The notes beneath the pieces were generated by a model. The model was not told the DNA's origin, made no database searches, and worked only from the letters and a program-made list of their open reading frames with translations. Below, one piece after another: positions 31,500 to 39,614 of a stretch of DNA of 45,124 nt. Every line of letters starts with the position of its first letter. Positions within the stretch are counted from its first letter, which is position 1. The stretch is from positions 1-45,124 of the forward strand of contig NZ_JOFT01000048.1 of assembly GCF_000725805.1 (NCBI RefSeq). The letters are read 5' to 3'. Source of the stretch: Streptomyces xanthophaeus. GTDB lineage: Bacteria > Actinomycetota > Actinomycetes > Streptomycetales > Streptomycetaceae. A program made the position numbers and the translations under genes.

Positions 31500-33137
31500 G
31501 TGGCCCGGCGCCCACTTCCCCGCATCCTCAGCAGCGGCACCACGTCGCTGGCACGGGGCCGCGACCTCGCTCGCACGGCCGCCGACAGCGCCACGGACGT
31601 CCTCCATCCGCTCCTCACCATCGGACGCGGCCTGCGCATCCTGGCCTCGGCCGGGCGGCGCAAATGGGCCGAGACGCCCAAGGACAAGCGTGGTCCCGCG
31701 CTGTTCCTGGGCGCCGCCTGCGTCCTCGTGGTCGCGCTCGTCCCCTACGGTCCGCTTCTCGCCCTGATCACCGTCATGGCGGCCGCGGCCTGGCAGGGAC
31801 GCGACCGCACCCCGGTGAAGACCGGGCCGAGCGACGCCGAGACCGAACGGCTCGGCTCCCTCTACGAAGCCCTCGTGCCGTACTTCTCCATCCCGGAGGA
31901 CCCGAGTCCGCTCTTCGCCCACGGCGGGGACTGGGACAAGGCCTTCAGCGGCTACGAGTTCGACGAGGCGGGCCGCGTCACCCGGCTGCGCATCCGGTAC
32001 CCGGCCTATTTCACCGATGGCGAGGCCGCTTCACGGGCCCGGATCGAAACACTGCTGCACGCCAAGTCCGGGCGCGGACGGGAGTATCTCTTCGACTGGG
32101 ACGAGGAGGGCAACCAGCTCGACCTGAGCGTGCTGGCGGCGCTGCCGACGGGCATCGCCGCCCAGCCGTTCGTGACCTCACCCGGCGAGACCGTCCTCGG
32201 CTTCACCGACGCGGGCACCGTCCAGCGGACCCTGCCCGTCCAGGAGGGCGGCGAGCCCCGCGACGTCCCGCCGGTGCTCTGGCGCACCGGCCCCCGCTCC
32301 ACCGAGCCCCACCTGCTCGCCGTGGGCCAGCCCGGCAGCGGAACGTCCACTCTGCTGCGCTCGATCGCACTGCAGGCCCTGCGGCACGGGGGCGACGTAC
32401 TGATCGTCGAGGGCGGCGGCAGCGGCGAGTACGCCTGCCTGGCCGGCCGCACCGGCGTCCTCGCCGTGGAATGCGGGCCGACCGGGGCGCTGTCCACCCT
32501 CGAATGGGCCGCCCAGGAGACCGAGCGGCGGCTCGTCGCCACCCACCGGGCCCGCGAGGCGGGCCGCCCGGCACCGGACGACACCCGCCGCCCGCTGTGG
32601 ATCCTGCTCGACCGGCCCAGCGTGCTCGCCCACCTCGCGGCCGCCGACGGCCGCCCCGACCCGCTCGCCCAGCTCCAGGTGCCGCTGCGGCACGGGCGGG
32701 CCGCGCACATCACGGTCGTGGTGGCCGAACAGTTCGACCACCTCGAACTGCTCAGCGACTCCGTCTGGCAGCACACCCGGGCCCGGGTCGTCCTCGGCCC
32801 GGCCGCCGTCCAGCAGATCGCCGACGTGCTCGGGCTGCCCCCGCACACCACCCCCACGGCCCAGGTCCCGCCCGGCCGCGGGTACGCCCGGCTCGGCACG
32901 GGCCCCGTCCACCGGCTCCAGGTGCCCGCCACCCCGGACCCCTACGACGACGCCGCGCATCCGGCGTACCGCCAGGCCGTGCTGGAGCTGCTTCCCGAGC
33001 GGCGCAACGAACACGGCAGCAGCGGCACGGACCACGCCGCGCCCGCGGGGTCCCTCCAGTCCCAGCCCCCCGCCCAGTCCCAGGGCCCGGCCGCCGACAC
33101 CTCGGAGATCCCCGAGGTCCGGGTCGAGGCTCCGTAG
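31500..33137 (+). CDS. FtsK/SpoIIIE-like membrane protein with degenerate ATPase motifs
   Basis: A 545-residue protein. Residues ~66-98 form one or two transmembrane helices. The P-loop fold domain begins near 255. Walker A reads GQPGSGTS (276-283): the invariant Lys is Thr282. The Walker B-like strand is PLWILLDRPSVL (Asp371), where FtsK has DE. RSIALQALRHGGDVLIVEGG and HITVVVAEQFDHLELL follow in FtsK-like order, then a Pro/Gln-rich tail. It looks like a translocase-derived protein that may not hydrolyse ATP. The GTG start at 31500 has AGGAGA five bases upstream. The preceding small membrane protein is probably in the same operon. Confidence 0.82.
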   Translation: MARRPLPRILSSGTTSLARGRDLARTAADSATDVLHPLLTIGRGLRILASAGRRKWAETPKDKRGPALFLGAACVLVVALVPYGPLLALITVMAAAAWQGRDRTPVKTGPSDAETERLGSLYEALVPYFSIPEDPSPLFAHGGDWDKAFSGYEFDEAGRVTRLRIRYPAYFTDGEAASRARIETLLHAKSGRGREYLFDWDEEGNQLDLSVLAALPTGIAAQPFVTSPGETVLGFTDAGTVQRTLPVQEGGEPRDVPPVLWRTGPRSTEPHLLAVGQPGSGTSTLLRSIALQALRHGGDVLIVEGGGSGEYACLAGRTGVLAVECGPTGALSTLEWAAQETERRLVATHRAREAGRPAPDDTRRPLWILLDRPSVLAHLAAADGRPDPLAQLQVPLRHGRAAHITVVVAEQFDHLELLSDSVWQHTRARVVLGPAAVQQIADVLGLPPHTTPTAQVPPGRGYARLGTGPVHRLQVPATPDPYDDAAHPAYRQAVLELLPERRNEHGSSGTDHAAPAGSLQSQPPAQSQGPAADTSEIPEVRVEAP

Positions 33138-33162
33138 ACCGAGGCGTCACGCAACGGACGCG

Positions 33163-34665
33163 CTACGCGACGAACGTGCGCGGCGGCTCCGCCCCGCTGC
33201 CCCCCGCACCCGTACCGACCAGCCGGGCCGCCGCCGCCAGCCGGGCGGCGGCCTCCTCGGCCACCGGGCCGCCCACGGTGAACGGCAGCCGGACGTAGCC
33301 CTCGAAGGCCCCGTCCACCCCGAACCGCGGCCCCGAGGGCACGCGGACGCCGACCCGCTCCCCCACCTCGGCCAGCCGCGAACCCGAGAGCCCGCCCGCC
33401 CGCGCCCACAGGGTCAGCCCACCCCCCGGAACCTCGAACTCCCACTCCGGCAGCTCCCGGCGCACCGCCGCGACCAGCGCATCCCGGTTCTCCCGGGCCT
33501 GGTCCCGCCGGATCGCGACGGCCTCCTGCCAGCCCCCGGTCCGCATCAGCCAGTTCACCGCGAGCTGTTCCAGCACCGGAGTGCCCAGGTCCGCGTAGGC
33601 ACGGGCGGCGACCAGGCTCCGGATCACGTCGGGGGCCGCGCGGACCCAGCCGATCCGCATGCCCGCCCAGAACGCCTTGCTCGCGGAGCCGACGGTGATC
33701 ACCGTGCTGCCGGACGGATCGAAGGAACAGACCGGCCGCGGCATGGCCGGCTCCGGGTCCAGCCGGAGTTCCACCATGGTCTCGTCGACGACCAGCACCG
33801 TGCCCGCCGACCGGGCGGCCTCCACCATCGCCCGGCGCTGCTCCTCGGAGGCCAGCGCCCCCGTCGGGTTGTGGAAGTCGGCGACGACGTACGCCAGGCG
33901 CGGCGCCGAGTCGCGCAGCACCTGCCGCCAGACGTCCATGTCCCAGCCGGTCAGCCCCTGCGCCATGGCCACCGGGACGAGACGGACCCCCGCGGCGCGC
34001 ATGAGCTGGAGGATGTTGGCGTAGGAGGGCGACTCGACCGCGATCCGCTCCCCGCGCCCGGCGAAGAGGGTGCAGATGGCGTCGATGGCCCCCATCGCAC
34101 CGGTGGTGACCATGATCTGCTCGGGCATCGTGGGAATGCCCTGCTCGGTGTAGCGGTCGGCGAGCATCCGGCGCAGCGCGGGCAGCCCGGCCGGGTAGTC
34201 CCCGTGGGTGTGCGCGTACGGGGGCAGTTCCTCCAGCGCCCCCTGGACCGCCTTGGTGAGCCAGGGCTCGGGGGCCGGCAGCGCCGCGCAGCCGAGGTCG
34301 ATCATCGAGCCGAGGGACTCGGGCGGCAGCGGCTCCAGGCCCCGGGAGGGCAGCGGGTTCCCGGCCGGTACGGAGGTCCAGCTGCCGGAGCCGCGGCGGG
34401 ACTCCAGGAACCCCTCCCCGCGCAGCGCCTCGTACGCCGCGGCGACGGTGGTGCGGCTGAGGGAGAGGGCGACGGCCAGCTCCCGCTCGGCGGGCAGCCG
34501 GGCGGCGACCGGCACCCGGCCCTCCAGGACCAGCAGCCTGATCCCGTCCGCGAGGGTGCGGTACGCGGGCGGCTTGCGGGCGCCGGGCGCTGCGGGCCGG
34601 TCCTGCTGGGAGCCGATGAGGCGGGCGAGCTGAGCGGCACCGACCGCCGAGGTCCATTCGGCCAT
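33163..34665 (-). CDS. MocR/PdxR-type regulator: GntR HTH fused to aminotransferase-like domain
   Basis: A 500-residue MocR-subfamily transcription factor. A GntR winged helix at ~25-90 (RTLADGIRLLVLEGR, LPAERELAVALSLSRTTVAA, YEALRGEGFLESRRGSGSW) is joined to a fold-type I PLP domain with FHNPTGALAS, VDETMVELRLD and the lysine in GSASKAFWAGMRIGW. Such proteins sense PLP or an amine and often regulate a divergent gene. Here the divergent neighbour encodes a glycerophosphodiesterase. The ATG at 34665 is chosen because AAGGTGGA lies upstream and the HTH starts soon after; the longer open frame overlaps the neighbouring gene. Confidence 0.9.
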   Translation of the reverse strand: MAEWTSAVGAAQLARLIGSQQDRPAAPGARKPPAYRTLADGIRLLVLEGRVPVAARLPAERELAVALSLSRTTVAAAYEALRGEGFLESRRGSGSWTSVPAGNPLPSRGLEPLPPESLGSMIDLGCAALPAPEPWLTKAVQGALEELPPYAHTHGDYPAGLPALRRMLADRYTEQGIPTMPEQIMVTTGAMGAIDAICTLFAGRGERIAVESPSYANILQLMRAAGVRLVPVAMAQGLTGWDMDVWRQVLRDSAPRLAYVVADFHNPTGALASEEQRRAMVEAARSAGTVLVVDETMVELRLDPEPAMPRPVCSFDPSGSTVITVGSASKAFWAGMRIGWVRAAPDVIRSLVAARAYADLGTPVLEQLAVNWLMRTGGWQEAVAIRRDQARENRDALVAAVRRELPEWEFEVPGGGLTLWARAGGLSGSRLAEVGERVGVRVPSGPRFGVDGAFEGYVRLPFTVGGPVAEEAAARLAAAARLVGTGAGGSGAEPPRTFVA

Positions 34666-34744
34666 GGAGTGCGGTCCACCTTCTTCGGATTGGCCTCGAC
34701 TGCGGGCATTCGGGGCCGGGATTGGATTGATGTCCTCGGCACAG

Positions 34745-34790
34745 ACTGTCATGGGCCAGTCCACTTCCACCAGGGGCGGCGGGTGCCCGG
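34745..34790. promoter_or_regulatory. Possible MocR operator region
   Basis: The divergent 178-base gap contains AAGTGGACTGGCCCATGAC on the minus strand within ~34749-34768, preceded by CCTGGTGG. Related MocR regulators bind repeated sites in such gaps; the match is by eye only. Confidence 0.25.
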
Positions 34791-34831
34791 GTGCGACCCG
34801 CCCTCGCGCTGCCCCGGCGCGCGGGACGGGA

Positions 34832-34837
34832 GATACT
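34832..34837 (+). promoter_or_regulatory. Candidate -10 box (GATACT) for a leaderless phosphodiesterase mRNA
   Basis: GATACT, then six bases GCGGCC, then GTG 34844; no Shine-Dalgarno is visible. Confidence 0.35.
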
Positions 34838-34843
34838 GCGGCC

Positions 34844-35614
34844 GTGACGCACGTACGCCTTCGGCACCCGTATCTGGACCACCCGGCTCCGATCCCCTTC
34901 GCGCACCGGGGAGGCGCCGCGGACGGGCTGGAGAACACCGCCGCCGCCTTCCACCGGGCCGCCGAAGCGGGCTACCGGTACTTCGAGACCGACGTGCACG
35001 CCACGGCCGACGGCAAGCTGGTGGCCTTCCACGACGCCACCCTGGACCGGGTCACCGACGGACGGGGCAAGATCGGCGAGCTGCCCTGGAGCCGGGTCCG
35101 CGAGGCCAGGGTGGCGGGCACCGAACCGCTGCCGCTCTTCGAGGAGCTGCTGGAGGAGTTCCCCGACGCCCGCTGGAACGTCGACATCAAGGCGGAGCGG
35201 GCCCTGCACCCGCTGGTCGACCTGATCGCCCGGCGCGGGCTCTGGGACCGGGTCTGCGTGGGCTCGTTCTCGGAGGGCCGGGTGGCCCGGGCCCAGAACA
35301 TCGCCGGGCCCCGGCTGGCCACCTCCTACGGCGTGCGCGGGGTGGTCGGCCTGCGGCTGCGGTCCTACGCGATCCCCGCGGCGCTGCGCGTCGGGGCGGT
35401 GGCCGCGCAGGTCCCGGAGACCCAGGCGGGCATCCGGGTGGTCGACCGCCGGTTCGTGCGCACCGCGCACGAGCGTGGCCTGCAGGTCCACGTGTGGACC
35501 GTGAACGAACCGCAACGCATGGAAGCTCTTCTCGACCTGGGTGTCGATGGCATCATGACCGACCGGATCGACATCTTGCGCACGGTGCTGGACCGTCGCG
35601 GCGCCTGGGCCTGA
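34844..35614 (+). CDS. Glycerophosphodiester phosphodiesterase
   Basis: A 256-residue GDPD-family enzyme, hydrolysing glycerophosphodiesters to sn-glycerol 3-phosphate and an alcohol. Active-site motifs: FAHRGGAADGLENT (catalytic His and metal Glu), YFETDVHATADGKLVAFHDA (metal ligands Glu, Asp and the second catalytic His), NVDIKAE and the closing VDGIMTDR. There is no signal peptide, so it is cytoplasmic. GTG 34844 is favoured because the family domain starts within 20 residues and a -10-like GATACT stands six bases upstream. The UMF1 transporter gene follows after 67 bases in the same direction. Confidence 0.92.
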   Translation: MTHVRLRHPYLDHPAPIPFAHRGGAADGLENTAAAFHRAAEAGYRYFETDVHATADGKLVAFHDATLDRVTDGRGKIGELPWSRVREARVAGTEPLPLFEELLEEFPDARWNVDIKAERALHPLVDLIARRGLWDRVCVGSFSEGRVARAQNIAGPRLATSYGVRGVVGLRLRSYAIPAALRVGAVAAQVPETQAGIRVVDRRFVRTAHERGLQVHVWTVNEPQRMEALLDLGVDGIMTDRIDILRTVLDRRGAWA

Positions 35615-35681
35615 CACCCCCTCCGGCCGCCGCCCCGGATCCGGCTTCCGCTGCGGTACGGGGACCAGCGAGGGGGCACCG

Positions 35682-37064
35682 ATGAGTGCGCAGACGACGG
35701 ACGAGGCGGATCCGGGGGCCGAGGGCGGCAGAGCGGCGGCGACAGCGGCCGCCGGGCGCAAGCGCGAGCAGCGGGGCTGGTACTTCTACGACTTCGCCGT
35801 CTCGGTGTACTCGGCGAGCGTGCTCACCGTGTTCCTGGGGCCGTACCTGACCTCGGTGGCGAAGGCCGCGGCGGACGCCGAGGGCTTCGTGCACCCGCTG
35901 GGCATCCCGGTGCGGGCCGGTTCCTTCTTCGCGTACTCGGTCTCGGCCTCGGTGCTCCTGGCCGTGGTGCTCATGCCGCTGGCGGGGGCGGTCGCGGACC
36001 GGACCGGCCGCAAGAAGCCGCTGCTGGCGGTGGCCGCGTACACGGGGGCCGCGGCGACGGCCGCGATGTTCTTCCTGGGCGGCGAGCGCTATCTGCTGGG
36101 AGGCCTGCTGCTGGTCGTGGCGAACGCCTCCCTGTCGGTGTCGATGGTGCTGTACAACGCCTACCTGCCACAGATCGCCACGCCCGACGAGCGGGACACG
36201 GTCTCCTCGCGGGGCTGGGCCTTCGGCTACACCGCGGGCTCCGTGATGCTGGTGGTCAATCTGGTGCTCTACCAGGGCCACGAGTCCTTCGGCCTCACCG
36301 AGGGCGAGGCCGTGCGGATCTGCCTGGCCTCGGCGGGCCTGTGGTGGGGGGCCTTCGCACTGATCCCGCTGCGCAGGCTGCGGGACCGGGCCGTGGTGCG
36401 GGAGGCGGGGAAGGGTCCGGCCGTGAGCGGCTGGAAGCAGCTCGTCGCCACGCTGAAGGACATGCGGCGCTATCCGCTGACCCTGTCGTTCCTGCTGGCG
36501 TACCTGATCTACAACGACGGCGTGCAGACGGTGATCTCCCAGGCCTCCATCTACGGCTCGGAGGAGCTGGAGCTGGAGCAGTCCACCCTCATCGGGGCGG
36601 TGCTCCTGGTGCAGGTCCTGGCGGTGGCGGGGGCGCTGGGGATGGGCCGCCTGGCCCGGATCTTCGGTGCCAAGCGGACGATCCTGGGCTCGCTGGCCGC
36701 GTGGGCGGTGACCCTGGCCGTCGGCTACTTCCTGCCCGCCCGGACCCCGGTGTGGTTCTTCGCACTCGCCGCCATGATCGGGCTGGTCCTGGGCGGCAGC
36801 CAGGCGCTCTCGCGCTCGCTGTTCTCGCACCTGGTCCCGGCGGGCAAGGAGGCCGAGTACTTCTCGGCGTACGAGCTGAGCGACCGCGGGCTGAGCTGGG
36901 TGGGACCGCTGGTCTTCGGCCTGACGTACCAGGTCACGGGCAGCTACCGGGACGCGATCATCTCGTTGGTGGTGTTCTTCGCACTGGGTTTCGTGCTCCT
37001 CGCGCGAGTGCCGGTGCGGCGCGCGGTGGAGGCGGCAGGCAATCCTGTACCCGAGCGGATCTGA
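35682..37064 (+). CDS. MFS transporter of the UMF1 (Atg22-like) type
   Basis: A 460-residue integral membrane protein with about 12 transmembrane segments. It begins with a charged cytoplasmic stretch and the UMF1 hallmark WYFYDFAVSVYSASV. DRTGRKKPLL is the loop 2-3 MFS motif; NASLSVSMVLYNAYLPQIA and GGSQALSRSLFSHLVPAGKE are further UMF1 signatures. Yeast relatives export amino acids from the vacuole; the bacterial substrate is not known. GAGGGGG sits a few bases before the ATG. It lies just upstream of rbpA but is separated from it by 312 bases with promoters. Confidence 0.92.
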   Translation: MSAQTTDEADPGAEGGRAAATAAAGRKREQRGWYFYDFAVSVYSASVLTVFLGPYLTSVAKAAADAEGFVHPLGIPVRAGSFFAYSVSASVLLAVVLMPLAGAVADRTGRKKPLLAVAAYTGAAATAAMFFLGGERYLLGGLLLVVANASLSVSMVLYNAYLPQIATPDERDTVSSRGWAFGYTAGSVMLVVNLVLYQGHESFGLTEGEAVRICLASAGLWWGAFALIPLRRLRDRAVVREAGKGPAVSGWKQLVATLKDMRRYPLTLSFLLAYLIYNDGVQTVISQASIYGSEELELEQSTLIGAVLLVQVLAVAGALGMGRLARIFGAKRTILGSLAAWAVTLAVGYFLPARTPVWFFALAAMIGLVLGGSQALSRSLFSHLVPAGKEAEYFSAYELSDRGLSWVGPLVFGLTYQVTGSYRDAIISLVVFFALGFVLLARVPVRRAVEAAGNPVPERI

Positions 37065-37097
37065 GCGGGGTCCGCGAGTGCACCCGGCCCGGACCTG

Positions 37098-37225
37098 CGA
37101 ACGAATTCCGAACGAATTTAGACGTTCAAGCAAAGGGCCGGTAGTGTACGCCTTTGGCCTGCCAGGCGGACCGTTACTGCGCGCTCAAGAAGCGTGGACG
37201 TTGGGTGACATCTGCTGCCAGATGT
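37098..37225. promoter_or_regulatory. Direct repeats and a dyad upstream of rbpA
   Basis: CGAACGAATT occurs at 37098-37107 and again at 37109-37118, one helical turn apart. Farther on, ACATCTG (37208-37214) and CAGATGT (37219-37225) form a dyad with a four-base centre. Both lie in the non-coding region between the transporter and the rbpA promoter and look like protein binding sites or a second promoter. No assignment to a regulator is possible. Confidence 0.4.
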
Positions 37226-37289
37226 GACAAAACGGGCATTGGTGGGTACAACAAGGGGCGGCACGACGGGCGACGCACGACCCGGAGCG

Positions 37290-37315
37290 GGAATCTATAC
37301 CGCCGACCGGACGTT
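37290..37315 (+). promoter_or_regulatory. Sigma-R type promoter of rbpA
   Basis: GGAAT at 37290-37294 and GTT at 37313-37315 are separated by exactly 18 bases, the published consensus for the thiol-stress sigma factor sigma-R of Streptomyces (GGAAT-N18-GTT). rbpA of S. coelicolor is a known sigma-R target, so site and gene agree. The ATG follows about 61 bases downstream. Confidence 0.85.
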
Positions 37316-37376
37316 GACCGGATGACGACGACAGCGACACCTGTCCTGTGGGCGACAAGCCCGGGAGGCACGATTC

Positions 37377-37751
37377 ATGAGTGAGCGAGCTCTCCGCGGT
37401 ACGCGCCTCGTGGTTACCAGCTACGAGACGGACCGCGGCATCGATCTGGCCCCGCGCCAGGCGGTGGAGTACGCATGCCAGAACGGACATCGATTTGAGA
37501 TGCCGTTCTCGGTTGAGGCAGACATTCCGCCGGAGTGGGAGTGCAAGGCGTGCGGCGCCATGGCACTCCTGGTGGACGGGGACGGGCCCGAAGAGAAGAA
37601 GGGCAAGCCTGCGCGAACGCACTGGGACATGCTCATGGAGCGACGCACCCGCGAGGAGCTGGAGGAAGTGCTGGCCGAAAGGCTTGCGGTCCTCCGTTCC
37701 GGCGCCATGAACATTGCCGTGCATCCGCGGGACAGCCGCAAGTCCGCCTGA
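37377..37751 (+). CDS. rbpA: RNA polymerase-binding protein RbpA
   Basis: A 124-residue actinobacterial transcription factor that binds the principal sigma factor and RNA polymerase and stabilises open complexes; it also affects rifampicin tolerance. The sequence is nearly that of S. coelicolor RbpA as I recall it: MSERALRGTRLVVTSYETDR at the start, the core domain with ACQNGHRF and CKACGAMA (Cys/His of the structural fold), the basic linker KKGKPARTHWDML, and the sigma-interaction helix RRTREELEEVLAERLAVLRS. It is preceded by a sigma-R promoter and followed by a long perfect hairpin. Confidence 0.97.
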   Translation: MSERALRGTRLVVTSYETDRGIDLAPRQAVEYACQNGHRFEMPFSVEADIPPEWECKACGAMALLVDGDGPEEKKGKPARTHWDMLMERRTREELEEVLAERLAVLRSGAMNIAVHPRDSRKSA

Positions 37752-37768
37752 CAGCCGGACGACAGCAC

Positions 37769-37815
37769 AAGCCGAGGGGCCCCGCCACACAGTGTGTGGC
37801 GGGGCCCCTCGGCTT
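37769..37815. terminator. Long perfect terminator hairpin between rbpA and fxsA
   Basis: A 22-base stem beginning AAGCCGAGGGGCCCCG and closing CGGGGCCCCTCGGCTT has a three-base loop and no mismatch. It separates two convergent genes and should work in both directions. Confidence 0.92.
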
Positions 37816-37826
37816 TGTCTGTCCTG

Positions 37827-38408
37827 CTACGGAGCGAGCGGCGGGCGGTAAGCGCTGTCAGGGCCGGGACCAGGGCCCTGCGGCCGGTCCTCACGGATGA
37901 CCTCGCCCTGGACCACCTTGCCGTCCGGGTAGCGGATGCGGGCCTGCTGGAAGGCGTCGCCGAAGCTCCCGGCGGGCGCCGCGGCCATCTTCCGCTCCAG
38001 CGAACGGGCCGCACGCCGGCCGATCCAGGCCCGGACGGGCGCAAGCATGAGGAGCAGGCCCGCCGCGTCGGAGATCAGGCCGGGCATGATCAGGAGGAGG
38101 CCGGCCAGCATGGTGAGGCCATTGCCCTGGCCGGGCTGCTGCGGGGTGGGCTGCTGCCCCTGCTGAGCCTGCTGGAAGGTCTCCGCCAGGTTCTTGAAGG
38201 CACGCCGCCCGGCCCGCTTGATGACCACCACGCCGAGCACCATCCCGCCCGCGAGCAGCGCCGCGACGGTCAGACCGCCGGCCGCACCGGCGACGAGGCC
38301 GAGCAGCCAGATCTCCAGGATCAGCCAGGCGGCTACCGCCAGGGGAAGGAACGTACGGGCGGGCGAGCGCCGCCGGGGGGCCGTCGAAATGGGAACGCCG
38401 GTCGTCAT
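37827..38408 (-). CDS. fxsA: FxsA-family membrane protein
   Basis: A 193-residue FxsA-type cytoplasmic membrane protein. Hydrophobic helices are LPLAVAAWLILEIWLLGLVA, VAALLAGGMVLGVVVI and the hallmark GLLLIMPGLISDAAGLLLML. The middle loop is unusually Gln-rich (FQQAQQGQQPTPQQPGQG), and the C-terminal tail is Pro/Gly-rich. E. coli FxsA prevents exclusion of phage T7 by the F plasmid; its role in Streptomyces is unknown. It is convergent with rbpA and lies directly downstream of the mannosyltransferase gene. Confidence 0.9.
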   Translation of the reverse strand: MTTGVPISTAPRRRSPARTFLPLAVAAWLILEIWLLGLVAGAAGGLTVAALLAGGMVLGVVVIKRAGRRAFKNLAETFQQAQQGQQPTPQQPGQGNGLTMLAGLLLIMPGLISDAAGLLLMLAPVRAWIGRRAARSLERKMAAAPAGSFGDAFQQARIRYPDGKVVQGEVIREDRPQGPGPGPDSAYRPPLAP

Positions 38409-38474
38409 GCCATCCAGTGTGCCCGGGCCGGCGTAAAGACGGCCTCAGCCGGAGGTACCGGACATCCCCTAAGG

Positions 38475-38495
38475 GGCCGCCGGACCCCGGCGGCC
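38475..38495. terminator. Hairpin terminator after the mannosyltransferase gene
   Basis: GGCCGCCGG (38475-38483) pairs perfectly with CCGGCGGCC (38487-38495) around ACC. It is ~15 bases beyond the stop of the minus-strand gene. Confidence 0.75.
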
Positions 38496-38509
38496 GGGGA
38501 CCAGGACGG

Positions 38510-39283
38510 TCAGGCCTTGCCCGAACCCTTGCCGGTCAGCTTCGCGACCTGGGCCTTGACGCCCCACTGGGTGACCCGCCACAGGGCCTCCACCACGATG
38601 TCCTTGCTCATCTTGCTGTCGCCGAACTCGCGCTCCACGAACGTGATGGGCACCTCCACCACGCGGAAGCCCTTCTGCACCGCCCGGCGGGCCAGGTCGA
38701 CCTGGAAGCAGTAACCCGCGGAAGCGACCTCGTCCAGGCCCAGACCCTCCAGGGTCTCGCGGCGGAAGGCGCGGTAACCGCCCGTGACGTCCCGGATGGG
38801 GACGTTCAGCATCAGGCGGGAGTAGGTCGAACCGCCGCGCGAGAGGATCTCGCGGCTCTTGGGCCAGTTCACGACCCGGCCGCCCGGCACCCAGCGGGAA
38901 CCCAGGACCAGGTCCGCACCGGCCAGCGCGGTGAGCAGGCGGGGCAGCTCCTCCGGCTGGTGGGAACCGTCGGCGTCCATCTCCACGATGACGCCGTAGC
39001 CGTTCTCCAGACCCCAGGCGAAACCGGCCAGGTAGGCCGCGCCGAGGCCTTCCTTGCCCTTGCGGTGCAGGACGTGCACGTGCTCGTCACCGGCCGCCAG
39101 CTCGTCCGCCAGCTTGCCCGTGCCGTCCGGACTGTTGTCGTCCGCGACGAGGATGTGGGCCTCGGGCACCGCCGCGCGGACACGGCCGACGATCAGCCCG
39201 ATGTTCTCCGCCTCGTTGTAGGTCGGAATGATCACCAAGGCTGTACCGAGCGGTCCGTAGTTCTGCTGTCCGCCGTCGCTCAC
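38510..39283 (-). CDS. ppm1: Polyprenol monophosphomannose synthase (GT2)
   Basis: A 257-residue GT2 transferase that makes polyprenyl-phosphate mannose, the donor for protein O-mannosylation and cell-envelope glycans. Seen are TALVIIPTYNEAENI, ILVADDNSPDGTG, VEMDADGSHQPEELP (the DXD-like acceptor/metal site), LGSRWVPGG, DVTGGYRAFRRE and GYCFQVDLARRAV with VPITFVEREFGDSKMS. Unlike mycobacterial Ppm1 there is no fused acyltransferase domain, so it is the short, soluble, peripheral type. GTG 39283 is chosen: AAGGGG stands five bases upstream and the family starts directly; the open frame upstream is unrelated. In S. coelicolor the orthologous enzyme is needed for phiC31 infection. Confidence 0.93.
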   Translation of the reverse strand: MSDGGQQNYGPLGTALVIIPTYNEAENIGLIVGRVRAAVPEAHILVADDNSPDGTGKLADELAAGDEHVHVLHRKGKEGLGAAYLAGFAWGLENGYGVIVEMDADGSHQPEELPRLLTALAGADLVLGSRWVPGGRVVNWPKSREILSRGGSTYSRLMLNVPIRDVTGGYRAFRRETLEGLGLDEVASAGYCFQVDLARRAVQKGFRVVEVPITFVEREFGDSKMSKDIVVEALWRVTQWGVKAQVAKLTGKGSGKA

Positions 39284-39614
39284 TGAGTCCCCTTTAGGTA
39301 TTCCTGTTCGTCCTGCACGTCCTGTCACAGAGGATGATTTTAGAACAGCGATCGGGGCCCGCGGTCCTTCGGGCCGGTCGGGGCGCTCGCTGGCTGCGGA
39401 CCGCCCTGACCGTTGTCTACTGGACCGCCGGGCCCCGACCCGGAGCCACCGTCCCCTGACTGCCGCCGGGGGTGCCCCCACCGGCGAAACCTTCCCTCGC
39501 CCCCGAGGCGCGGGCGCGCTGAGCAGAGGGATCCGTCCGGCACGGACGTCCTGTGGTGGACCCGGCCGAACCTATCCGGGTCCGGCCGCCCGCACCGAAC
39601 CGAGGCCCACCGCA
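39284..39614. promoter_or_regulatory. Gap between mannosyltransferase and amidohydrolase genes
   Basis: Of these 331 bases, the part near 39337-39342 gives TAAAAT on the minus strand, a possible -10 for the mannosyltransferase gene. GTCCTG repeats occur at 39309-39325. The remainder, up to 39614, is GC-rich with no believable ORF on either strand. Confidence 0.35.
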
